Assembly (NCBI RefSeq): GCF_029360645.1
Contig: NZ_JARDUA010000002.1
Span: 682,001-746,000 of the forward strand
Origin: Pontibacter litorisediminis
GTDB taxonomy: Bacteria; Bacteroidota; Bacteroidia; Cytophagales; Hymenobacteraceae
Direction of reading: 5' to 3'
DNA length: 64,000 bases
Below the pieces are notes generated by a model. The model worked only from the letters and a program-made list of their open reading frames with translations, did no database searches and had not been told where the DNA came from. This document shows, in pieces, positions 8,948 through 16,169 of the stretch. The number at the start of each line of letters is the position of its first letter. Position 1 is the stretch's first letter. The translations under genes and the position numbers were made by a program.

Positions 8948-9805
8948 TTTTTTCTTCACCTCATACTTTAACTCCGCCATCACCGGGAAGTGGTCGGAAG
9001 GGAACAACCCATTGGCGTAGGTGTCTGTCAGGATGCCGTAGCGAGCCACCTTGAACTCAGGGCTAAGCCAGATATGGTCGATGCGCTCGTCAGTTTTGCG
9101 GGTAGCCTCAAACGCGTTGAATGTGCCGCGCGGAGCGTAGCGCTTTTCGGCGATCTGGTAAGCGTCTTTCAGATCAGAGGCCAGCAAGGTTTTATACTTC
9201 TCGTCGCGCTGGTCAAAATTGAAGTCCCCCATCATTATAACAGGCGCTTTCCTGGCGATCTCTTTCACTTTCTGCTGCATCAGCTTCACGCTCTCCTGGC
9301 GGGCCTTCTCCCCGCGGTGGTCGAAGTGCACGTTGAAAAGGAAAAACTCAAGTCCTGTTTGCTGGTCCCGGAACTGGCCCCAGGTACACACGCGCGGGAA
9401 GTCGGCATCCCAGCCTTTGCCTGGTTTCTCAGGCGTTTCGGAGAGCCAGAAGTGGCCCTGCTTTAGCAGTTTATACTTGTCGTTCTTGTAAAACACCGCA
9501 GCATACTCCCCCGCCTGCTTGCCGTCGTCGCGGCCCACGCCAATGTAGCCGTAGCCCGGCAGTTCTTTGCCCATCCCTTCTAATTGGTGATGCTGCACTT
9601 CCTGCGTGCCAAAAATGTCGAAGTCGTGGAACTGCACCAGGTCCGCAATCACCGGCAGGCGCTTGTTCCAAGCATTCACCGTGTCGCTTTTGTTATCGTA
9701 CCGGATGTTGTAGGTGGCAACGCGCATGGTTTGGGTTTGGGCAAGCAGGGAAGCTGTGCAAAACAGCAGCAGCAGACTGGCAAGGTATACCGTTTTCGCG
9801 ATCAT
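8945..9805 (-). CDS. Exported endonuclease/exonuclease/phosphatase (EEP) family protein
   Basis: 286 residues with a signal peptide (MIAKTVYLASLLLLFCTASLLAQ). The DNase I-like fold is traced by all its active-site blocks: ATYNIRYD, FGTQEV (metal-binding Glu), NVHFDHRG (His), MMGDFNFD (Asp/Asn), DHIWLS and the final SDHFPVMAEL (catalytic Asp-His). The length equals that of single-domain secreted EEP proteins of Bacteroidota. Substrate may be a sugar phosphate, phosphodiester lipid or nucleic acid; the sequence does not say. It stands alone with its own terminator. Confidence 0.9.
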   Translation of the reverse strand: MIAKTVYLASLLLLFCTASLLAQTQTMRVATYNIRYDNKSDTVNAWNKRLPVIADLVQFHDFDIFGTQEVQHHQLEGMGKELPGYGYIGVGRDDGKQAGEYAAVFYKNDKYKLLKQGHFWLSETPEKPGKGWDADFPRVCTWGQFRDQQTGLEFFLFNVHFDHRGEKARQESVKLMQQKVKEIARKAPVIMMGDFNFDQRDEKYKTLLASDLKDAYQIAEKRYAPRGTFNAFEATRKTDERIDHIWLSPEFKVARYGILTDTYANGLFPSDHFPVMAELKYEVKKK

Positions 9806-9852
9806 ATAGATTCAGGGTTTGGTGAAAGTATAGTTTTATTTTGAGGTATAAA

Positions 9853-9957
9853 ATCATCCCCTGCCCCCTTCGAATGGGGACTTTTCTTAAAGTGTAATAA
9901 AATATACTTTAAGAGATTACACCTGTAAATGTCCTCTGAAGGGGGCAGGGGGATGAC
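9853..9957. repeat. Long imperfect inverted repeat (MITE/REP-like)
   Basis: The arms TCATCCCCTGCCCCCTTC (from 9853) and its near complement GAAGGGGGCAGGGGGATGA (ending 9955) enclose an AT-rich centre that contains TATACTT and a second small inverted pair (GTAAT/ATTAC). Related CATCCCCTG-type words occur at about 15984 and 49337. There is no coding content in 9806-10110. Confidence 0.6.
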
Positions 9958-10110
9958 AATCGTCTGTGAATAATCTTCCAGAGCTTAAGTTAAGCGTTTT
10001 ACCTGCACCTGCCAAAGTATAATTTCAGCGCTCCCACTTCTTGCCCTTCCCGACTGCGCACCGTCTTCATTTTTTTACGACCTTTGCAGCTGGCAAAAGT
10101 ATAAACACCC

Positions 10111-12642
10111 TTGTCTGAGCTACTCAACTTCAATTACCCGCCGGAGCCGGCCACAGAGCGCGTCACGCTGTTTGCCGACGTGATTCTGCCCCTGCCCCTG
10201 CCCAAGCTGTACACCTACCGCATCCCTTACGAGATGAACGACGAGGTATCGGTGGGCGTGCGGGTGATTGTACAGTTTGGGGCCAAAAAGGTGCTGAGCT
10301 GTATTGTGGCCGATGTACACGAAAATGCCCCGGCCGACTACCAAGCCAAGTACATCCTGGACGTGCTCGACGACAAGCCGATCATCACCGCGCCGCAGCT
10401 GAAGCTCTTTAAGTGGATTGCCGACTACTACATGTGCACCCTGGGCGAGGTAATCAATGCGGCGCTGCCCTCTGCGCTCAAGCTCAGCAGCGAGTCGCGG
10501 ATACAGCTGCACCCGCACTACAACCCGGAGGAGGACGAGCTTATACTTGCCCCGCAGGAGGAGAAGATCATTTTTGCCCTGCAGAACAACCAGGCCCTCA
10601 CGTTTACCGAGGTGGGCAACCTGCTGCAGCTCAAAAGCTACCATAAGTTCATCAAGTCGCTGATCCAAAAGGAAGCGATTATTATCTATGAGCAGGTAAG
10701 CGATAAGTTCTCGCCCAAGGTGGTGAAGAAAATCCGTATCACGGAGCACTTTGTGCAGGAGGAGGGCCTGCTGGAGGAGCTGTTCAACCAGCTTACGCCA
10801 CAGCCCAAGCAGCTCGACATCCTGCTCAACTACCTGCAGCTCGTGCCCGTGCACCAGGACATCCACCTGAATTTCCGCGGCATTGAGAAGAGCGCCCTGA
10901 CCAACAACCCGCACCTGTCGGCCTCCTCCCTTAACACGCTCATCAAAAAAGGCGTGCTGGAGCAGTTCGACCAGATCGTGTCGCGCTTCCCGATGGAAAA
11001 TGGTAACCAGCAGCTGCCGATGGCGCTGTCGGAGCACCAGCTGCAGGCCAAGGATGAGATTTTGGGCTTGTTCAAAGAAAAGGAGACGGTGCTGCTGCAT
11101 GGCGTAACAGGTAGCGGCAAAACCGAAGTATACATCGACCTGATCAAGCATGCCCTGGACAGCGGCGGGCAAGTGTTATACTTGCTGCCCGAGATCGCCC
11201 TGACGGCCCAGATCGTGACGCGCCTGATGAAGGTGTTTGGCGACAAGCTGGGCATCTACCACTCCAAGTTCTCGGATAACGAGCGCGCCGAAGTATGGCA
11301 AGGCGTGCTTTCCGGCCGCTTCCAGGTGGTGGTGGGCGTGCGCTCGTCTATTTTCCTGCCTTTCCACGACCTGTCGCTGGTGATTGTGGACGAGGAGCAC
11401 GAGCCTAGCTACAAGCAGTACGACCCGGCCCCGCGCTACAATGCCCGCGAAACGGCCCTGATGATGGCGCACCTGCAGGGGGCGAAAACCTTGCTCGGGT
11501 CTGCCACGCCTTCTGTCGAAAGCTATTACAACTGCAAAACCGGCCGCTGGGGCCTGGTTAGTATGACCAAGCGTTTCGGGGAGGCCAAGCTGCCGGAGAT
11601 TGAGCTGGTGGACACACGCCGTGAGCAGCAGCGCAAGAACATGCACAGCCACTTCTCGGCCAAACTGCTAAATGACATTGAAGAGCGCCTGAAGCGGCAC
11701 GAGCAGGTAATCCTGTTCCAGAACCGCCGCGGCTACGCCCCTTTCATCTCCTGCGACGAGTGCTCCTGGATACCCAAGTGCAAGTTCTGCGCCGTAAGCC
11801 TGTCGTACCACAAGTATAACAACGAATTGCGCTGCCACTACTGCGGCTACCACGAGCGCATGCCCCACGACTGCCCCGCCTGCGGTGCCACCACCCTCAG
11901 AAGTATGGGCTTTGGCACGGAGAAGGTGGAGGACGAGCTAAAACTCATGCTGCCGGATGCCGAGGTGCAGCGCATGGACCTGGATACCACCAAGAAGAAA
12001 AACAGCTATCAGCAGATCATCGCCGACTTTGAGAGCGGGCGCACCAATGTGCTGGTGGGTACACAGATGGTCACCAAGGGCCTCGATTTTGAGAACGTGA
12101 GCCTGGTGGGCATCCTGAATGCCGATACCATCATCAACTTCCCGGACTTTCGGGCACATGAGCGGGCGTACCAGCTGTTTGTGCAGGTAAGCGGCCGCGC
12201 CGGGCGTAAGGGCAAGCCGGGCTCGGTGATCATCCAGACCCGCGACCCGCTCCAGCCCATCTTCAACAAGGTGATCAGTAATGATTACCAGACGCTGTAC
12301 GAGCACGAGATAGAGGAACGCCTGCGTTTCGGATACCCACCCTTCACGCGCATGATCCGCATCACCGTAAAGCATACCGACGACCGGACAACCGAGAACG
12401 CGGCCATTGTGCTGGCCAAGGACTTAACGGACAGGCTGGGCAAACAGCAGGTGCTGGGCCCGGAGGTGCCCTACATCTTCAAGATCCGTAACCTGTTCCT
12501 GCAGGAGATCCACATCAAGCTGCCCCGCGAAACGACGAACCTGAAGACCGCCAAAGGCCAGATCGCGCAGGCGATCTTTAACCTGAAGCTACTGCCCGAC
12601 TTTAAGGGGATAAAAGTAGTGGCAGACGTGGACCCGGTATAA
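10111..12642 (+). CDS. priA: Primosomal protein N' (replication restart helicase PriA)
   Basis: 843 residues from a TTG at 10111. N-terminal 3'-DNA-binding domain (about 20-120, ADVILPLPLPKLYTYRIP), winged helix, then a superfamily 2 helicase core: Walker A GVTGSGKTEVY near 331-341, DEEH near 427-430, GSATPS and the C-terminal helicase lobe with GTQMVTKGLDFENV. Between the lobes are the eight paired cysteines of the zinc module (about 549-593). PriA recognises stalled forks and reloads DnaB. The length is normal for Bacteroidota, which carry longer PriA than E. coli (about 730). An AACCTTTG-like stretch (GACCTTTG, 10079-10086) upstream is a weak promoter candidate. Single gene. Confidence 0.96.
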   Translation: MSELLNFNYPPEPATERVTLFADVILPLPLPKLYTYRIPYEMNDEVSVGVRVIVQFGAKKVLSCIVADVHENAPADYQAKYILDVLDDKPIITAPQLKLFKWIADYYMCTLGEVINAALPSALKLSSESRIQLHPHYNPEEDELILAPQEEKIIFALQNNQALTFTEVGNLLQLKSYHKFIKSLIQKEAIIIYEQVSDKFSPKVVKKIRITEHFVQEEGLLEELFNQLTPQPKQLDILLNYLQLVPVHQDIHLNFRGIEKSALTNNPHLSASSLNTLIKKGVLEQFDQIVSRFPMENGNQQLPMALSEHQLQAKDEILGLFKEKETVLLHGVTGSGKTEVYIDLIKHALDSGGQVLYLLPEIALTAQIVTRLMKVFGDKLGIYHSKFSDNERAEVWQGVLSGRFQVVVGVRSSIFLPFHDLSLVIVDEEHEPSYKQYDPAPRYNARETALMMAHLQGAKTLLGSATPSVESYYNCKTGRWGLVSMTKRFGEAKLPEIELVDTRREQQRKNMHSHFSAKLLNDIEERLKRHEQVILFQNRRGYAPFISCDECSWIPKCKFCAVSLSYHKYNNELRCHYCGYHERMPHDCPACGATTLRSMGFGTEKVEDELKLMLPDAEVQRMDLDTTKKKNSYQQIIADFESGRTNVLVGTQMVTKGLDFENVSLVGILNADTIINFPDFRAHERAYQLFVQVSGRAGRKGKPGSVIIQTRDPLQPIFNKVISNDYQTLYEHEIEERLRFGYPPFTRMIRITVKHTDDRTTENAAIVLAKDLTDRLGKQQVLGPEVPYIFKIRNLFLQEIHIKLPRETTNLKTAKGQIAQAIFNLKLLPDFKGIKVVADVDPV

Positions 12643-12912
12643 CCCGAAGACTGGCTACTTACACTGGCAGCACAACTGCTTCTCTCGCCTGCGCTACAAG
12701 CATAAGTTATACTACCTGAGCCATACTTCTCAAAGTACACTTTCCGGTAGAGCAGGTAAGCTGTTGCTTTGGATGATAATGTTGCCGTTTCCGGAGGTGC
12801 TTTGGCTTTCGCCGAAAGTATAAAATGAGACGCGCCGTTATGCATCCGAAAAAAAATTATTTTTTTTCGAACCCGGCTACAACCTTCTGCAAGCCGCTCG
12901 CGTAAATATAGA

Positions 12913-12920
12913 TACCTTTG
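12913..12920 (+). promoter_or_regulatory. TAnnTTTG promoter element of a candidate small RNA
   Basis: TACCTTTG on the plus strand, preceded by an A/T-rich tract. No plus-strand gene lies downstream; the next thing is a hairpin and T tract at 12934-12987. Confidence 0.5.
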
Positions 12921-12926
12921 GCTAAA

Positions 12927-12987
12927 AGTTGAGAACCTGAAAGTCTGATTGTTTAGAAGGAACAATACGGACTTTCAGGTTTTTTCT
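12927..12987 (+). ncRNA. Candidate short non-coding RNA with terminator hairpin
   Basis: Starting about 7 bases after TACCTTTG, the transcript would consist almost entirely of a hairpin: a 12-bp outer stem (AACCTGAAAGTC at 12934-12945 with its complement at 12970-12981), an inner 6-bp stem (ATTGTT/AACAAT) and a seven-base loop, followed by TTTTTTCTTT. No gene is encoded on either strand here. It could also be a distant terminator for priA (290 bp upstream), but the promoter directly before it favours a separate RNA. The 12643-12912 stretch holds no other feature I can support. Confidence 0.4.
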
Positions 12988-13001
12988 TTATGCCCCTCCT
13001 C

Positions 13002-13184
13002 CTATTCCGGCCTGTCTTTTCTGGAAAGTATGAATAAATAAATTGCACCGAAAATCAGGAAAACCACCAGCAGGAACACATCCAAAGAAGTATAATCTCC
13101 GCTGTAAATCTTGTAAGCATTCAATCCTGCGAAGACAAAGCAGGCAATGGCCATTATCAGGCGGAAGGTTCTACGGTTCTGCAT
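13002..13184 (-). CDS. Small two-helix membrane protein
   Basis: 60 residues from the ATG at 13184 (MQNRRTFRLIMAI); the longer upstream frame has no recognisable content. Two hydrophobic segments (about 8-24 and 32-53) are separated by a short polar turn containing YKIYSGDYTS, and the tail SRKDRPE is charged. This is the pattern of many unnamed small inner-membrane proteins of Bacteroidota. It lies 113 bp downstream of the SLC13 transporter gene on the same strand and may be co-transcribed. Function unknown. Confidence 0.6.
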   Translation of the reverse strand: MQNRRTFRLIMAIACFVFAGLNAYKIYSGDYTSLDVFLLVVFLIFGAIYLFILSRKDRPE

Positions 13185-13297
13185 AGGCTGGAAATATAAT
13201 TGAAATACATGCTTCGTGATTTTGAATTTAAAAGCGCCGGAAAAACAGGTACAAATATTCTGTATCAAGGCGAATTCGTGCCCCTTTTGCTCTGCTG

Positions 13298-14734
13298 CTA
13301 CGCCGTCATGTAGAGCATTATCCAAAAGGTAATCAGCACAGTGGCCACTAGGTTTAAGAATACTCCTGTACGCACCATTTGGCTGATCGGCACCTGCTTG
13401 CTGCCATACACGATGGCGTTAGGAGGCGTGGCCACGGGCAACATAAAAGCCATGCTGCAGGCTACCACCACCCCCAGCACCGGGTATAGAACCGGCAGGC
13501 TAAGCCCTTGCAGCACCCCAATGATGATCGGCACAAACGTGATGGCAATGGCCGTGTTAGAGCTGACCTCTGTCAGCATCAGCACCAGGAACACCAGTGC
13601 CAATACCAGTAACAGCTGCCGGTCAGGGTTTACGAACGTAGTGATGCTCTGCCCGATAACGTTAGCCAAACCAGAACTTACCACCAGTTGCCCCAGCGCC
13701 ATCCCGCCACCGAACAGCAGAATGGTGTCCCAGTCGATCTTTACCAGGTCTTCTGCCGTTAGTGTTCCCCTTCCGTCGTTCTCCTGCCCCGGTGGGATCA
13801 GGAACAGGAGCAGCGCCGCCAGCACCGCCACGGTGCTCTCGGCAAAGTAGGTGCTCATAAACGTATACGCCTCCTCCATACCCAACAGGTTAAACACTCC
13901 CGGAGCCAGCCACAGCACTACAGCTACACAGAATACGCCCATTGTCACCAGTTCTCCCATTCGCAGCTTATCCTTCTGCCGCTGGTGCTCGGCCACATAT
14001 GCCTGCACCGCCTCCCGGTTGTACCCACACTTGTTCAGGAAATAGCGCATGTAGAGCAGCATCACCGCATACATACTCAGTGACATGGGCAGGGCCAGGT
14101 ACATCCACTGCAGGAAGTCGAGCCGGATACCCTGCTGCGCCAGATAGTTTACCCCGATCAGGTTTGGAGGAGAGCCAATGATGGTGCTCACGCCCCCAAT
14201 GGAGGCGCTGTAGGCAATCCCCAGGAGAAAGTACTTTGCAGGCCCTTTGGTCTGTTCAGCAGCTAAAAGTTGGGTTACGCCCAGTATGAGCGGAAGCAGC
14301 ATAGCCACCGTAACCGAGTTGCTTACCCACATGGAGAGCAGGAAGGATATACTGGAGAAGCCTAGAAAGAGGCGGAACAGGCTCTTCTGAAAGAACGGCC
14401 TTGAAAGTATGAACAGGGCAATGCGCTTGTCGAGGCCATGGCGCGTCATGGAGCGCGCCAGCAGGAAGCTTCCGATAAAGAGCAGGATGATAGGGTGCCC
14501 CAGGTTCTGAAAGGCAGTCTCTACCTCGGCTATACCGAACATCACAGCGAGCAGCACGCCCAAAAAAGCCGTCATGGACAGCGGGATAACCTCCGTCATC
14601 CAGAACACCAGGCAAAAAGACATGATCGTCGCCACCAGGCGCGCCTGGTACTCCAGAGCAGGGGTAAGCAACCAAACAAGCAGCGCCAGTAATGGCGCTA
14701 CCAGCATGCCTATGTTTCTTCGGGTAAGGTGCAT
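13298..14734 (-). CDS. SLC13/DASS family anion:sodium symporter
   Basis: 478 residues, almost wholly hydrophobic with about 11-12 membrane segments. Both SNT-type hairpin motifs of the divalent anion:Na+ symporters are visible: SNSVTVAMLLPLI near residue 141 and SSNTAIAITFVPI near residue 401, each followed by a Pro-containing helix. The opening FWMTEVIPLSMTAFLG and the closing MLPVATPPNAIVYGS are also typical. Family members carry dicarboxylates, citrate or sulfate across the inner membrane with sodium. The particular substrate cannot be read. It ends 113 bp before the small membrane protein gene. Confidence 0.93.
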   Translation of the reverse strand: MHLTRRNIGMLVAPLLALLVWLLTPALEYQARLVATIMSFCLVFWMTEVIPLSMTAFLGVLLAVMFGIAEVETAFQNLGHPIILLFIGSFLLARSMTRHGLDKRIALFILSRPFFQKSLFRLFLGFSSISFLLSMWVSNSVTVAMLLPLILGVTQLLAAEQTKGPAKYFLLGIAYSASIGGVSTIIGSPPNLIGVNYLAQQGIRLDFLQWMYLALPMSLSMYAVMLLYMRYFLNKCGYNREAVQAYVAEHQRQKDKLRMGELVTMGVFCVAVVLWLAPGVFNLLGMEEAYTFMSTYFAESTVAVLAALLLFLIPPGQENDGRGTLTAEDLVKIDWDTILLFGGGMALGQLVVSSGLANVIGQSITTFVNPDRQLLLVLALVFLVLMLTEVSSNTAIAITFVPIIIGVLQGLSLPVLYPVLGVVVACSMAFMLPVATPPNAIVYGSKQVPISQMVRTGVFLNLVATVLITFWIMLYMTA

Positions 14735-14823
14735 CGCTGAACTTGATAATCTTTGCGTGCAAAGAGTCCTGCACTCTTAAAGATAATCAAAACAGCAAGT
14801 ATAACAAGGGTGCTATAGGAGGC

Positions 14824-15357
14824 TTACGCTTTCAGGTAGCGCTCGCGGATGATCTTTTGGTGGTGCACCTCGTGGCCAAGTATGATATACCCCAGCGCAC
14901 GCACGCTTACCTCCAAGCCGCTGGCAACGCCTTTCTGCTGCAGCGCCTCCTCGTCAAAGCTTTTAAACAGCTCAATAGTGGCAGTGCGCAGAGAAGTATA
15001 CTCGGCCACAATCGAGTTGATATCACGGGCATCTGCCTTAGAAGCCTTGGCGTACTGGTTCTCCTCAAAGCCCGGAAGCTCTGTTTTGTCTTGTCGAGCA
15101 AACCGGAGCGCCCGGTAAGAGAAAATGCGCTCGGCGTCCATCATGTGCACCAGCACCTCCTTGATGCTCCACTTACCCGGCTCGTAGCGGTACAGCAACT
15201 GCTCCTCCGTCAGCCCCTGCACCAGACCTGTAATAAACACATAGCTCGCCGTGAGGCCTTCGATCAGGTCGTCTGCCTGGGCCTGCTTGATGTAATTGGC
15301 CATGTAGCCGGTATATTCCGCTGGGGCTGGTGGTGTAATTATCAGTTGCGTTTGCAT
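14824..15357 (-). CDS. DinB family protein
   Basis: 177 residues forming a predicted four-helix bundle of the DinB_2 type. The three metal-ligand histidines of the fold are present in position: HMMDAERIFSYR (first His) and GHEVHHQKII near the C-terminus (second and third). LTEEQLLYRYEPGKWSIKEVLVH is the signature approach to the first ligand. Homologues are thiol-dependent metalloenzymes or stress-associated proteins of unknown activity in the cytoplasm. The first 18 residues are not conserved in the family, so the start could be the later Met (MANYIKQ). Single gene. Confidence 0.85.
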   Translation of the reverse strand: MQTQLIITPPAPAEYTGYMANYIKQAQADDLIEGLTASYVFITGLVQGLTEEQLLYRYEPGKWSIKEVLVHMMDAERIFSYRALRFARQDKTELPGFEENQYAKASKADARDINSIVAEYTSLRTATIELFKSFDEEALQQKGVASGLEVSVRALGYIILGHEVHHQKIIRERYLKA

Positions 15358-15599
15358 ACGTTGGGCATTCGTTAAGTATAGATGCCATGCAAGTTACGCA
15401 ATTATACTTTATGGTTGTAGCGCTCCCAAAGCTGTTCCGTTCATCCCTACCTGTAACTTTCTCTGCTGCGGATTTTAAAAACCGCGCCAGCCACACTTTA
15501 AACTTGCCCTTTCCTGGCGCAAGCGTCCCTGCTACGGTGTCGAGTCTGTGACTCGACTGGCTTGAAAAGCCATACTTGCTTTGGCTGTACTTTATACTT

Positions 15600-16075
15600 C
15601 TCTGGCGCAAGCGTCCGCTTGTGACTTGAACAGCCATTGCGCTGGAGCGAGTTTGTAGCTCGTCCTTTTATACTTTCATAGCTGCTGCATCCCTGCCACT
15701 GGACACAAGCTATTCTTGCTAGCTGCCGTTCATCCACGGCTTTACAACCTACTCGTCTCATTTCTGGCTTTGGCTCCCTCCAGCCCGGAAGGGCTCGTCC
15801 TGGGGGTAGGGCCCCTCGGTAAGGGTATCGCGCTGTCAACATTTCCTGCCCTCGTGCCTCGGGCTGCCTCGCTCTCGCTCGTCACCGGAAATCTAGAAGG
15901 CGCTCTTTTTCGAGGCCCCTACCCCCACCCAAGGACTGGGAAACAGTTCGATAGCCACCGCTAACGGAGCTGGAACTGAACTCCATCCCCTGTTCTTAGG
16001 GGAGGGCCGGGGTGGGGTAAACTCTCTTCCTGGAGAGGCAGCGTGGTTGGATCCGGTACTGCCGACAATCCTGTT
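15600..16075. repeat. Long dispersed intergenic repeat, copy A
   Basis: This segment matches 48880-49345 over most of its length, in the same order: GCGCAAGCGTCCGCTTGTG, then ACAAGCTATTCTT, GTTCATCC, AGGGCTCGTC, ATCGCGCTG, CTGCCCTCGTGCCTCGGGCT, GTCACCGGAAA, AGTTCGATAG, ACGGAGCTG and GTGGTTG. Copies have diverged by substitutions and small gaps. Short frames exist on both strands but are not shared between copies, so coding is unlikely. The rest of the gene-free span 15358-16169 carries further GCGCAAGCGTCC words (15519) and a terminator. Confidence 0.75.
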
Positions 16076-16106
16076 CATCCTACAATCCTGCAAATCCTGA
16101 TCCACA

Positions 16107-16142
16107 TAAAAAATCCCCTGCTCCATTCCGAAACAGGGGGTT
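16107..16142 (-). terminator. Terminator of the M14 peptidase gene
   Basis: On the minus strand CCCCCTGTTT pairs with the GCAGGGG side across a short loop and runs into ATTTTTTATG, 28 bp after the stop codon at 16170. Confidence 0.75.
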
Positions 16143-16169
16143 CCTCTAGACTTAAAATCTTAACTGCTG

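Noticed and set aside
10079..10086. GACCTTTG as the priA promoter
   Set aside because: First base of the TA element is wrong and the spacing to an upstream TTG was not convincing; kept only as a remark.
15716..15964. Frames inside the long repeat (82 codons plus, 114 codons minus)
   Set aside because: Not preserved in the second repeat copy at 48880-49345, so the similarity is at DNA level.
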